Assembly (NCBI RefSeq): GCF_000022205.1 | Contig: NC_012029.1 | Span: 744,001 to 808,000, forward strand | Direction: 5' to 3' | DNA length: 64,000 nt | Source: Halorubrum lacusprofundi ATCC 49239 | GTDB lineage: Archaea > Halobacteriota > Halobacteria > Halobacteriales > Haloferacaceae | Shown: positions 24,625 through 32,476 of the stretch, piece after piece | How positions within the stretch are numbered: the stretch's first letter is position 1 | Layout: the number at the start of each line of letters is the position of its first letter | The notes under the pieces: generated by a model | Seen by the model: the letters and a program-made list of their open reading frames with translations, nothing else | Databases searched by the model: none | Told to the model about the DNA's origin: nothing | Position numbers and translations under genes: made by a program

Positions 24625-24917
24625 CGCCACCCAATCGCCCCTACCGTGCGCTCCGCGCCGGCGTCGGCGCCAGCGTGATCGCGGTGGTCGTCGCGCTGTG
24701 GGCACACGGTCAGCTGACCGGTGACGAGCTCGGGACGCTTTGGGAGGTCGTCGTCCTCGCGATCATCCTCGCCGGGGGCTACTCGGTGTTCGGCCACTCG
24801 ACGATGAGCGCCGCCGTCGACGACGCCCAGGAGCTCGCCGACGGGGCGGACGATGAGGAGGGTGATGGGCAACCAGGGGTCGCAGAGACGCCCGAGACCG
24901 ATCCGCGGGGCGAGTGA
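24621..24917 (+). CDS. Viral two-helix membrane protein
   Basis: The 98-residue protein has two membrane helices, GVGASVIAVVVALWAHG and TLWEVVVLAIILAGGYSVFG, followed by a very acidic soluble tail (ELADGADDEEGDGQ). The N-terminus is basic. The topology resembles a class II holin, but head-tail genes are unusual neighbours for lysis genes. It is coupled on both sides through 3- or 4-nt overlaps. Confidence 0.6.
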   Translation: MTPPNRPYRALRAGVGASVIAVVVALWAHGQLTGDELGTLWEVVVLAIILAGGYSVFGHSTMSAAVDDAQELADGADDEEGDGQPGVAETPETDPRGE

Positions 24918-25369
24918 TGACCTCGCTCCCGAACTTCGTCGAGGACGCGCGTGAGGAGGTTCTCGACAAGCTCGAGGAGTACGCCCGCGAGGAGATCGCG
25001 CCGCAGGTTCAGGCTCACGCCCACGAGATTCTCGAAGCGTACGGCAGTGAGCACGATTACGACGTCAAGCCGATCATCGAGGCGGGCGAGACGGAGATCG
25101 TCCGGCGCGGCGACCGTGTCGTTGTTCGATTCGGATGGCCTGAGCCGGCGATCTACTTCGAGCGCGGCACGGTCGAGCACGTCGTCGAAGCGAAGAACGC
25201 CGACGCGCTGTCGTTCGTCTGGGAAGATCCACCCGAGTGGGTCCGTGAAGAGTTCGAACCCGAAGACGACGGCTACCGCGTGTACCTGCAGAAGGTAGAG
25301 GTCTCTGGCCTCCCCGAGTCCCGGTTCATCCGAGACACACTCAACTGGTTACAGGCTCAGTTCCGATGA
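24917..25369 (+). CDS. HK97 gp10-like head-tail joining protein
   Basis: At 150 residues this fits the gp10/neck family: an N-terminal helix (FVEDAREEVLDKLEEYAREEIAPQV), then the strands VRRGDRVVVRFGWPEPAIYFERGT and VEHVVEAKNADALSFVW, and a C-terminal helix RFIRDTLNWLQAQF. The motif YFERGTVEH-x-VxAKNADALSF closely matches gp10-like proteins, where a glycine is followed by H-x-I-xPK. It should join the head to the tail. Confidence 0.75.
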   Translation: MTSLPNFVEDAREEVLDKLEEYAREEIAPQVQAHAHEILEAYGSEHDYDVKPIIEAGETEIVRRGDRVVVRFGWPEPAIYFERGTVEHVVEAKNADALSFVWEDPPEWVREEFEPEDDGYRVYLQKVEVSGLPESRFIRDTLNWLQAQFR

Positions 25370-25884
25370 GACACGAGATACAATTCCTCCTCGAGGACGT
25401 CCTCGGCCCGGTCGCCGACGCCCAACCGGAGGATCACCCACTGTTCCGCGTCAACCGGGACACGTCGACGGTCTACGAGACGGACGAAACGCTCGACATG
25501 CAGACGCCGATCCAGACGCGGAAGAAGCAGCTGCAGCGAGCCAACTTCGTCGGCGTCGCGAGCGAGACGACCAACCCGACACCGGTCGGGCCCGGACGAC
25601 GGTACGACCTCCAGACGGCGGTGTCGATTCGACTAGAGGGGCTGTCGGCGGCCAAGCGCGGGCACATCGAGCATCCGTCTACCGACGGCGTCCCGTTCGA
25701 AGCACCCTTCCGGAGCGTGTTCGACGCCGTCCAGGGCGCGATGTCGTACCCCGACGTCGGGCGCCCCGGCGTGTCGTATCGCGACCTCACGATCACAAAC
25801 GTCGACGACGCGCAGTCCGAGCACTCGGACTTCTACCGCGCCGAGTTCGACGTGCTGCTCCGCGGCTACACGGATACACCATGA
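25366..25884 (+). CDS. Tail terminator / completion protein candidate
   Basis: The 172-residue product follows the gp10-like gene (ATGA overlap) and precedes the tail tube, the normal place of the tail terminator. It has paired strands (YDLQTAVSIRLEGLS, HSDFYRAEFDVLLRGYTDTP) separated by a helical insert (FEAPFRSVFDAVQGAMSY), which fits the alpha/beta fold of gpU-like proteins. The role is inferred mostly from order. Confidence 0.6.
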   Translation: MRHEIQFLLEDVLGPVADAQPEDHPLFRVNRDTSTVYETDETLDMQTPIQTRKKQLQRANFVGVASETTNPTPVGPGRRYDLQTAVSIRLEGLSAAKRGHIEHPSTDGVPFEAPFRSVFDAVQGAMSYPDVGRPGVSYRDLTITNVDDAQSEHSDFYRAEFDVLLRGYTDTP

Positions 25885-25922
25885 CAGAATCCATTCATAC
25901 GATAACCCGAGGTGAACAGTAG
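25881..25922 (+). CDS. Possible 13-residue linking ORF
   Basis: ATG 25881 overlaps the terminator stop (ATGA) and gives MTESIHTITRGEQ. Its stop TAG (25920-25922) shares its last base with the tail-tube GTG (25922). The micro-ORF thus bridges two genes exactly and may carry ribosomes across. It contains a Shine-Dalgarno-like GAGGTGA (25909-25915) before the GTG. It could be incidental. Confidence 0.35.
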   Translation: MTESIHTITRGEQ

Positions 25923-26839
25923 TGCCTGGCGCAGGGTCTGCAGAAGTGGCCTTCACGCCGGAGCCCGAGTTCGGCGCCGGGCCGGGAGCTGATCCAACGT
26001 GGATCCAACCCGGCATCGACGTCGCCGTTTCGGACCTCTCGGTTCAGCAGGCACTCGAACGCAGTCGCCACCCAGACAGCCCGCTTCCCGCTGGCTCCCG
26101 GCCGCGTGACTTCGAGGGTGGGATCGGCCTCGAGTTCACGCTCACCGACGCCAACTGGCACGATCTCGTGTTCGCGAACGGCGGGACCGCACTCCCGACG
26201 TCGACCACGACGGCGCCGTCGTCGGCGTGGTACTTCGCGACCACACTTCCCGACGGGACGGTCGAGCCGCGGACGCCGACCGGGACGATCATCACCGACG
26301 CGGAGGTCGTCTACGAGCGTGCTTCGGACATCCGCGTGTCGTTGACCGGGATCTACGGCTTCGAGCCGGACGACGTCACGGCGCCGGCCGATGGGGCGAT
26401 CCAGCAGCCGTCTGACGAGGACGCGTTCAGCTATCACGGCGCGACCTTCTCGGTCGACGGTCTGAACCAGCCGCTGATGCAGTCGACGACGATCTCGCTG
26501 GCCGGGCTCTCGCGCTTCCGTCGGGGGCAGGGCCGGCATCCGTACGATGCAGTTACGGGGGCTATTGAGCCGGCATTCAGTACGGATGCCATCTTCACCG
26601 AGCGTGACCAGCTCGCCGCGGCCGTCGACGATGTCGACATGAGTGACTACGAACAGATCGGCAAGGTACCCGGCTCCGTGACGTTCGAGAACGGGCAGGG
26701 CGACACGATCGAGTACGCCCTCTCTGACCTTCAGCCGACGTCGTACAACTGGTCGAATCTCGTTGCCGCCGACACCAGCCTCTCCGAGCCGATCGATTGG
26801 CACGTTACGGACATCACGCCGACCGTCACCACCGCCTAA
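25922..26839 (+). CDS. Major tail (tube) protein
   Basis: The 305-residue protein starts at a GTG preceded by GAGGTGA. It is beta-rich with an Ig-like look: FEGGIGLEFTLTDANWHDLVFANGG, GTIITDAEVVYERASDIRVSLTGIYGFE, PLMQSTTISLAGLSRF, and the C-terminal TSYNWSNLVAADTS. This strand layout is typical of tail tube proteins in siphoviruses and myoviruses. No sheath gene precedes it, suggesting a non-contractile tail. The next gene's ATG overlaps its TAA by one nt. Confidence 0.75.
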   Translation: MPGAGSAEVAFTPEPEFGAGPGADPTWIQPGIDVAVSDLSVQQALERSRHPDSPLPAGSRPRDFEGGIGLEFTLTDANWHDLVFANGGTALPTSTTTAPSSAWYFATTLPDGTVEPRTPTGTIITDAEVVYERASDIRVSLTGIYGFEPDDVTAPADGAIQQPSDEDAFSYHGATFSVDGLNQPLMQSTTISLAGLSRFRRGQGRHPYDAVTGAIEPAFSTDAIFTERDQLAAAVDDVDMSDYEQIGKVPGSVTFENGQGDTIEYALSDLQPTSYNWSNLVAADTSLSEPIDWHVTDITPTVTTA

Positions 26840-27351
26840 TGCTTACCACCCAGACACTCACCGTCGACGATGCACGCGCAGAGCTCACTGAAGGGATCGA
26901 GGCGCTCGAGGATGCACTCGACGGCCTCGACGAGGACACCGACGACGCAGCCGTGATCCGTGACCGGAAAAGCACGCTCACCTACTGGCGAAACGGTCTC
27001 GACTGGCAGACGTCGGAGGGAGACTGGACCACCGACACAGAGCTCACCGTCGGCGCGATGAACGCCGGCGAGGAGGCGATGATGCACCGCGAGGTGCCCG
27101 AGCAGGCCGGTCAGGATGAGTTCCGGATCTGGTTCGTCGCTGCGAGCGTCGAGGCTGGGCCGTTCGTCGAGGACGACCTGAATGAGACGTTCGCGAACGC
27201 GGCCTGTCTGCATCCTGCGGTTGTGAAGTGGCTCGAGGCGAAGGCGAACGGTCTCGGAACGGCGAGCGACGAGGGAAACGGATCCAGCAAGTCATCGTCG
27301 GCGACCGACAGCGAGGCGACCTCAGCCCAGCCGCCCGACTCGACTACCTGA
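26839..27351 (+). CDS. Tail assembly chaperone, short form (G-like)
   Basis: The 170-residue product ends with a Ser/Thr/Pro-rich linker. It has an acidic helical N-terminus (LTVDDARAELTEGIEALEDALDGLDEDT), a core IWFVAASVEAGPFVEDDLNETFANAACLHPAVVKWLEAKANG and a low-complexity tail after the slippery site. Its position between tube and tape-measure genes is that of phage lambda gpG and its analogues. The chaperone would hold the tape measure while the tube assembles. A downstream -1-frame extension is described separately. Confidence 0.8.
   Translation: MLTTQTLTVDDARAELTEGIEALEDALDGLDEDTDDAAVIRDRKSTLTYWRNGLDWQTSEGDWTTDTELTVGAMNAGEEAMMHREVPEQAGQDEFRIWFVAASVEAGPFVEDDLNETFANAACLHPAVVKWLEAKANGLGTASDEGNGSSKSSSATDSEATSAQPPDSTT
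27273..27279 (+). other. Programmed -1 frameshift slippery site G GGA AAC
   Basis: The heptamer GGGAAAC lies with GGA and AAC as zero-frame codons (27274-27279), the canonical X XXY YYZ arrangement. A -1 slip moves the frame to GGG AAA and on through 27279-27455. Overlapping tail-chaperone genes use this system across tailed phages. A downstream stimulating structure is possible in the following G+C-rich segment, but I did not fold it. Confidence 0.75.
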
Positions 27352-27455
27352 TCGTCGTGGCACTCGCCCACGGCATGTCGTACGATGAGGCGCTCTCGAC
27401 GCCGACGCCGTACCTCGAACTGCTTGCTGACTACGCCGCCCAACACCCACTATGA
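27279..27455 (+). CDS. -1-frame extension of the tail assembly chaperone (T-like)
   Basis: After the slip, translation continues RIQQVIVGDRQRGDLSPA and ARLDYLIVVALAHGMSYDEA to a stop at 27453-27455, giving a fusion of about 205 residues. A standalone GTG at 27228 also opens this frame but has a poor leader. The extension is helical, as T domains are, and should contact the tape measure. Its TGA overlaps the tape-measure ATG (27452) in the same ATGA style as the neighbours. The short frame instead leaves a 100-nt gap, which supports translation of this frame. Confidence 0.75.
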   Translation, partial: RIQQVIVGDRQRGDLSPAARLDYLIVVALAHGMSYDEALSTPTPYLELLADYAAQHPL

Positions 27456-28588
27456 GTGATTTTGGCACGCTAGCCGAGCTCGACCTCGTCGTCTCCGATG
27501 AGTCGCTTCGGAACGTCCAGAAGCAGATCGAGTCGGAGCTCGGCGCCGTCGAGATCGGCGTGACAGACGGCGGGGCAATGTCTGCCCAGGCGGGCGGTAG
27601 TGGTGGCGCCGGTGCGTCCCGACGTGGGCGGCAGTCCTTCCAGATGGAGCGCACGCGGACGGACCTCCTCGAGGAGGCAGTCATCTACCTCGAAGAGATC
27701 GAAGACAAGGTCGGCGGTGGTGACGGTGGCGGCGCCGGCGGGGTCTTCACGGAGCTGCTCGGCGTCGCTGGTGAGACTGCTGGCGATGCAGCGATCGAGA
27801 CTGGTGGAACGGTCGCCGACGCGATCACGGACGTGCTGACGGGGACGGCTGCGACCGCACTGGGGAACACGATCAGCTCTGCGATCACGAACTCGACGGT
27901 GACGGTCGAGGACACGACACTCACCGTCAAACGCCCCGGGTGGCTCGACGAGCTCACCGGTCGCAACATCGAGTTCACGCCGACGGTCAAGCCGACGTTC
28001 GAGGCCCCTGATCTCGACCTCGGGCCGGACATCAACCTCGGCGTGCCCGACACGGTCGCCGTCAACCGCGATCCACTGCCGGTACAGCGTGACCCGCTTC
28101 CAGTGGACCGCGACCCGCTGCCTGTACAACGTGACCCACTACCGGTGGATCGTGAGCCGCTGCCTGTCGAAGCGGTCGGTCCGATCACGGTGGACGTCCA
28201 GGCTCATGGCGCAGGGTCAGCCTCGACAGAGTCGAACAGCGACTCGTCTGGAGGCATCCAGTTGGGTGGTGATAACGGCATCACGGTTGGGAACGGCGGC
28301 ATCCAAGTCGGCGGCGACCGCGGGATCACGATCGGTCGCAACCCCGGCGATCCAACGGGAACACAGTCCAACGGATCGCAGACGTCATCCGCAGCAGGGA
28401 GGGAGGTGACGGTCACCCACTCTCCGACCTACCGCGTGGACGTCGATCCGCGCCGGCTCGACTCGTTCGCCGACCGGATCGTCTCCAAGATCGAGGATGG
28501 CGTGCAGCGTGACCTCGACAAGCTCGAAGACACCGTCGAGGAACTCCAGCGCGACCTCACCGCGCTCGAACGCGACATCACACAGTGA
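27452..28588 (+). CDS. Tape measure protein, short, with RDPLPV repeats
   Basis: At 378 residues this follows the chaperone and has tape-measure traits: an N-terminal helical part (LDLVVSDESLRNVQKQIESEL), a hydrophobic Ala/Gly/Thr-rich segment (VADAITDVLTGTAATALGNTI) and a C-terminal coiled coil (ISKIED-like VSKIEDGVQRDLDKLEDTVEEL). Five 7-residue repeats RDPLPVx lie at residues 206-240. The tape measure sets tail length and exits with the DNA; this small one suggests a short tail. A glycine-rich linker follows the repeats. Confidence 0.7.
   Translation: MSDFGTLAELDLVVSDESLRNVQKQIESELGAVEIGVTDGGAMSAQAGGSGGAGASRRGRQSFQMERTRTDLLEEAVIYLEEIEDKVGGGDGGGAGGVFTELLGVAGETAGDAAIETGGTVADAITDVLTGTAATALGNTISSAITNSTVTVEDTTLTVKRPGWLDELTGRNIEFTPTVKPTFEAPDLDLGPDINLGVPDTVAVNRDPLPVQRDPLPVDRDPLPVQRDPLPVDREPLPVEAVGPITVDVQAHGAGSASTESNSDSSGGIQLGGDNGITVGNGGIQVGGDRGITIGRNPGDPTGTQSNGSQTSSAAGREVTVTHSPTYRVDVDPRRLDSFADRIVSKIEDGVQRDLDKLEDTVEELQRDLTALERDITQ
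28067..28171 (+). repeat. Five tandem 21-bp units in the tape-measure gene
   Basis: Five units of 21 bp encode RDPLPV plus Q, D or E. They differ by synonymous changes and by the alternating Q/D residue, so they are old or under selection. They would form an extended proline-rich rod. Confidence 0.85.
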
Positions 28589-28632
28589 CGCTTGGACCGA
28601 GCCTTATGCCCCTACAGCACCCCGTTTCAAGT

Positions 28633-28908
28633 ATGAACCAGAGCGCCACTCGGGCCGTCATCGGCGCCGGCGTCATCCTCGCCGCGCTGATCGTTCACCT
28701 GCGACTGGTGAGCTCGACGGCCACCCTGTCGGCGGTCGTGCTCGTCGCCGTGACGAGCGGCGTGACGGCGATGGTCGTCAGCGCGCATGCGTCTGAGCGT
28801 GATGCCCACCTCACCGAGATTCGTGGGACGCTCGCTCGGATCCGCGAAGACCAGCTCCGCGCGAAAAAGCAATCTGAAGCACTGGTCGTCGACGACCCGG
28901 ACGACTGA
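28633..28908 (+). CDS. Viral two-helix membrane protein, holin-like topology
   Basis: The 91-residue product has two membrane helices (AVIGAGVILAALIVHLRLV and TLSAVVLVAVTSGVTAMVV) and a basic-to-acidic soluble tail (LTEIRGTLARIREDQLRAKKQ) that may form a coiled coil. Upstream in-frame starts at 28585 (GTG overlapping the tape-measure stop) and 28606 exist; ATG 28633 begins just before the first helix. It might be a holin or membrane-bound tail-entry factor. Confidence 0.6.
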   Translation: MNQSATRAVIGAGVILAALIVHLRLVSSTATLSAVVLVAVTSGVTAMVVSAHASERDAHLTEIRGTLARIREDQLRAKKQSEALVVDDPDD

Positions 28909-28951
28909 CTCCCGCCGCGCGACGGTCACCGCGCACCGTTTTCAGACACAC

Positions 28952-29620
28952 ATGCCACTACACGATAGAGCCGTCCTAGAGGTATCAGCGTTCGACCGGA
29001 CGGGCGTCTTCGAGTTCCGAGAGCACGAGCCCAACCGCGAGCTCACTCACGACTACCTCGTCGGCGGACGGGGCCAAGTCCTCAGCGAGCTGTACTCGCA
29101 AGCCTCTGATCTCGACCCGATCGACATCCTCCCGGACGCCGATCTCGACCGCCGGGCGGGTTTCCACCTGGACGCCGGGGCAGGGCGCGACCAGTTCAAC
29201 TACACTGCGAAGGCCGGCACCGGGGACGAGGATCTCCGCTGGGGAGACGGCTCCAGCGCTGCCGGCGAGGCGAACGTCTACGACGCCGAAGGCGACGTCC
29301 CACCGAACACGAAGCGAGACGTGCTGTTTCGGTGGCTCGCGGAGGCGCGGACCGACTCCGGCGGCCAACTGCTTCTCTACACGGGCGAGTGGTCGGACGG
29401 GACTTACGCGTCTGAGGCAGGCGTGTACAACGAACCAATACCGGTTGCGTTGCTGTCTGTTCGGACGGAGAGCTCGACCGACGATCCGTCCGTTGTCTCG
29501 TACACCTTCGAGATGGAGAAGACGACGATCGTCCCCGACGTCGACGAGCTCATCGACGACTTCACCGACGCCGCAGCAACGGCCGTCGACCAGCTCGGCG
29601 ACGTCATCAACGACTACTAA
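28952..29620 (+). CDS. Distal tail protein candidate
   Basis: The 222-residue protein (MPLHDRAVLEVSAFDRTGVFEF) follows the tape measure region and precedes tail-tip genes, as Dit-like proteins do. It is beta-rich, with GQLLLYTGEWSDGTYASEAGVYNEPIPVALLSVRTE and VVSYTFEMEKTTIVPDV, and it ends in an amphipathic helix (DDFTDAAATAVDQLGDVI). The WSDGTY-like centre and the strand order fit a tail-tip ring protein. Assignment is by order and composition. Confidence 0.55.
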   Translation: MPLHDRAVLEVSAFDRTGVFEFREHEPNRELTHDYLVGGRGQVLSELYSQASDLDPIDILPDADLDRRAGFHLDAGAGRDQFNYTAKAGTGDEDLRWGDGSSAAGEANVYDAEGDVPPNTKRDVLFRWLAEARTDSGGQLLLYTGEWSDGTYASEAGVYNEPIPVALLSVRTESSTDDPSVVSYTFEMEKTTIVPDVDELIDDFTDAAATAVDQLGDVINDY

Positions 29621-29623
29621 CTC

Positions 29624-30811
29624 ATGACTGCAACCATCTACAAGATCCCGATCCCCGAGGCGACCGTCCCGACCGAGCAGGACGCGCTCGGCACGCAACT
29701 CTCCGAGCAGGGCGTGCTCGGCAGCGACGCGATCGTCGAGGCGCTCTCCTCGCAGGCGGCCGACCTCACACTGACCGGGCGATACGCCTATGGGTCGTAC
29801 TACTCCGAGTTGCTCGCGAACGAGCTCGAAGAGTTGGCCGACTCATCGGTGTCGGCGGTGCCGCTGTACGGCGGCGCCGGTAACCGTGCAGGCTACTACC
29901 AGATCGAGAGCGCACAAGTCGAGCCCGTCCACGCCGGCGGGCGCGACATCTGGGAGTACACGCTCTCGCTCACAAGCGCCGGCACGCGGAAGTCGCAGTT
30001 CCAAGCGCTCGAAACGTCGCCCTCGCAGCCCTCGCCGGGACACCCGTTCGGCAACGAGACGGATGCCCTGGTGGGCGTTCCAGCAGCGGCGCGACTCGTC
30101 CGCGCGGTCGACTCGACGTCGTCGCCGACACAGCGAGTGCAGCCGACGCCGGTCGAGACGATCTCCACCGAGTTCGGCGACGTCGATCTGTACGACGCGA
30201 CGGCGCTGTCGATCGACGACCCGGTGTTCATCTACGACGTCGAGAAGGACGCCCAGCCCGCCGTGGATGTCCGTGTCTACGACACGCGTGGCCGCGACTC
30301 GAAGTTCATCGAGAGCGACAGCGGGCGGGTGCGGGCGTGGCAGTCGGTGTTCGCTCGCGACCACGAATTCACCGGCAGCGTGGTGTTCGAGAACGGCCTC
30401 CTCCGCCTCACGATCGACGAGCCAACCAACGCCGACGCCACGGCGAGCCTCGACGTCGAGGCGTACGACGCCGGCGCCGACAGCTGGTCGGCGGTCGATC
30501 TCCCGGCGTACCCCGGCACGCTCGATACGGACTGGCAGCCGGTCGACGTCGATCTCGTGCACATCGGACAGGCGTCCGTGCGAGCGCAGGTGGAGTTCGA
30601 AGCGGTGGCCGGTGTCGAGGAGGGCGACGTCTACGCGCTCGACGTCGAGCTGGAGCGCGGGCGCTCAGAGGTGGGGGTGTGGATCCCGGAGAGTGTGAGG
30701 GAGGCGATCCCGGCGGACCTACAGACCATGATCGACCCAATTGCAGCGACGAGTACGGTGGACAGTGGCGTCGAACAGGGGCTTGTGGCGCGTGAGGAGG
30801 TGAGACTGTAG
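29624..30811 (+). CDS. Tail-tip / baseplate structural protein
   Basis: This 395-residue protein is beta-rich throughout. It starts MTATIYKIPIPEATVPTEQDALG and has an early repeat-like segment similar in style to Dit/hub proteins (YGSYYSELLANELEEL, AGYYQIESAQVEPVHAGGRDIWEY). A later jelly-roll-like segment follows (AVDVRVYDTRGRD, FTGSVVFENGLLRLTIDEPTNADATASLDVEAYD). It probably forms part of the tail tip and may carry a carbohydrate-binding-type domain. The next gene follows immediately (stop at 30809-30811, ATG at 30812). Confidence 0.55.
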   Translation: MTATIYKIPIPEATVPTEQDALGTQLSEQGVLGSDAIVEALSSQAADLTLTGRYAYGSYYSELLANELEELADSSVSAVPLYGGAGNRAGYYQIESAQVEPVHAGGRDIWEYTLSLTSAGTRKSQFQALETSPSQPSPGHPFGNETDALVGVPAAARLVRAVDSTSSPTQRVQPTPVETISTEFGDVDLYDATALSIDDPVFIYDVEKDAQPAVDVRVYDTRGRDSKFIESDSGRVRAWQSVFARDHEFTGSVVFENGLLRLTIDEPTNADATASLDVEAYDAGADSWSAVDLPAYPGTLDTDWQPVDVDLVHIGQASVRAQVEFEAVAGVEEGDVYALDVELERGRSEVGVWIPESVREAIPADLQTMIDPIAATSTVDSGVEQGLVAREEVRL

Positions 30812-32476
30812 ATGGTGTCTGAATACACTGTTACGTTCTACATACAACCGGCCAGTATCGGTGATGATAAAGATACTGCCGATGGGGAATTCTGGGTCCG
30901 CGACGCTAATGACGGAGAGTTGTTGGCGAACAATTCGGGGCCATGGTCTCTCAACCACTCCGAAGACATCACAATCGATATTGATTCACACCCTGTGATA
31001 GAATTTGAGATTGAAGCGCAAAGCTCGTCGCCCGGTTCTGTTGATTTTGATTGGGCCTTTTTTGCTGACGACACGGGTTCCTTTGCCCAAATCACTGCAG
31101 ATGATTCAGAATTGCCAATAACAGAAGTTGGAGTATGGGATACAAGACCGCCGATTCTGAACATTGATTCTGTTAGCTCTACAGCTGGAGAAGTAGATCT
31201 GTCCTGGAGCCACCCCGCGGCCGAGACGTTTGATGTCTTATGGAACCCCGAAAGCCAGTATGTGGACGGGTCTCCCGACGAAAGTAACTCTTACACAACT
31301 ATTATTTCATCAACATCTTCAACAACTGCAGTACATGATTCTCCGGAAAATGGTAATAATTACTATGCTGTCCAGGCGGTAGAAAATGGGAGATCACTGC
31401 TCTCTAATGAAGAGGTCGCACAAATAACAGGTACTCCGTCTGGGGTATCTCAAACAGTTACCGGTGATGACCAAATAGATGTTTCATGGAACTACGACGG
31501 TGACGCAAATTTTGTAGTCGAAGTAAGCGAACAGGGTGGCGCGTATGAAGCAGTTACCACGACAGCAAGCACATCAATCACGTATTCGGCCACTCCGTCT
31601 ACAAACAGCCACCGCTTCCGCGTCAGAGCAGAATCAGCTGGTGACGAAGGTGGGTGGGCCTATACCGAGACGGTCGATACTGATCCGTCCAACCTCTCCG
31701 TCACAACCGTCGCGTCGCGTGAGATAGGCCTCGTGTGGGACGGTATCCGCGACGCCAACGACTACGAGATCCTCCGCGCCGAGTCGACCGGGTCCAATCC
31801 GCTCGACTACTCGCCCGTCGGGACCACAGGTGGTCTAACGACATTCACCGACACCAGCCTCGAAGACGGCGAGCGGTACTACTACCGCGTCCGCGCGGTC
31901 TACCCCGGTACAGACTCGCAGCCGACAAACGAAGTTGACGCGACGACGCCGCTCCCTACACCGGCGCTCGACGCTCTCGATACGGCTACCGCACGCGAGA
32001 TCGTCGTCGAGTACACACTCACCGACAACTCGTCGGACGGTGACCTCACGATCGAACGCTCCGACGACGGTGGATCAACGTGGACCACCGTTACCACCGT
32101 CACTAACCTCTCCACGACCGAATACACCGATAGCGGGTTGCTCGATGGTATGGAGTACGCCTACCGACTCACCCGAGAAACGGACCACGCGAGCGTGCAG
32201 TCAGGGACACTGCCGGCGACGACGATACTCCCCGCGCCGACTGGCCTCGAAGCACTGGACACAGGTGACGAGTCGATTGATATCGTGTGGGATGCAACGC
32301 ACAACACTGGGCAAACACGCGTTGACTACCGTGAGACTGGCGCGAACGAGTGGGAGACGTTCGGAATTGTCGCTCGTGACACAGTGACCGAGACGATCAC
32401 TGGGCTGCTGAATGGCGAGGAGTACGAACTCCGCGTCGTGGCAGTCACTGACGACGCCGAGGAGGTCGATACATAA
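30812..32476 (+). CDS. Fibronectin type III tail fibre with A+T-rich 5' half
   Basis: The 554-residue product has an N-terminal domain (about 1-115) and then about five fibronectin III-like repeats marked by W near the start and Y-x-x-R-V/Y-x-Y-x-V (GERYYYRVRAVYPG, GMEYAYRLTRE, GEEYELRVVAV). DNA from 30812 to about 31680 is clearly richer in A+T than the rest and uses codons ending in A/T, which points to recent exchange. Such modules commonly bind surface glycans, so this may be a host-range fibre. The stop overlaps the next ATG (TAATG). Confidence 0.7.
   Translation: MVSEYTVTFYIQPASIGDDKDTADGEFWVRDANDGELLANNSGPWSLNHSEDITIDIDSHPVIEFEIEAQSSSPGSVDFDWAFFADDTGSFAQITADDSELPITEVGVWDTRPPILNIDSVSSTAGEVDLSWSHPAAETFDVLWNPESQYVDGSPDESNSYTTIISSTSSTTAVHDSPENGNNYYAVQAVENGRSLLSNEEVAQITGTPSGVSQTVTGDDQIDVSWNYDGDANFVVEVSEQGGAYEAVTTTASTSITYSATPSTNSHRFRVRAESAGDEGGWAYTETVDTDPSNLSVTTVASREIGLVWDGIRDANDYEILRAESTGSNPLDYSPVGTTGGLTTFTDTSLEDGERYYYRVRAVYPGTDSQPTNEVDATTPLPTPALDALDTATAREIVVEYTLTDNSSDGDLTIERSDDGGSTWTTVTTVTNLSTTEYTDSGLLDGMEYAYRLTRETDHASVQSGTLPATTILPAPTGLEALDTGDESIDIVWDATHNTGQTRVDYRETGANEWETFGIVARDTVTETITGLLNGEEYELRVVAVTDDAEEVDT

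Noticed and set aside
27228-27281. Independent GTG start for the second tail-chaperone frame
   Set aside because: No ribosome-binding site and an unlikely Arg/Glu-rich leader; the slippery site explains the frame better.
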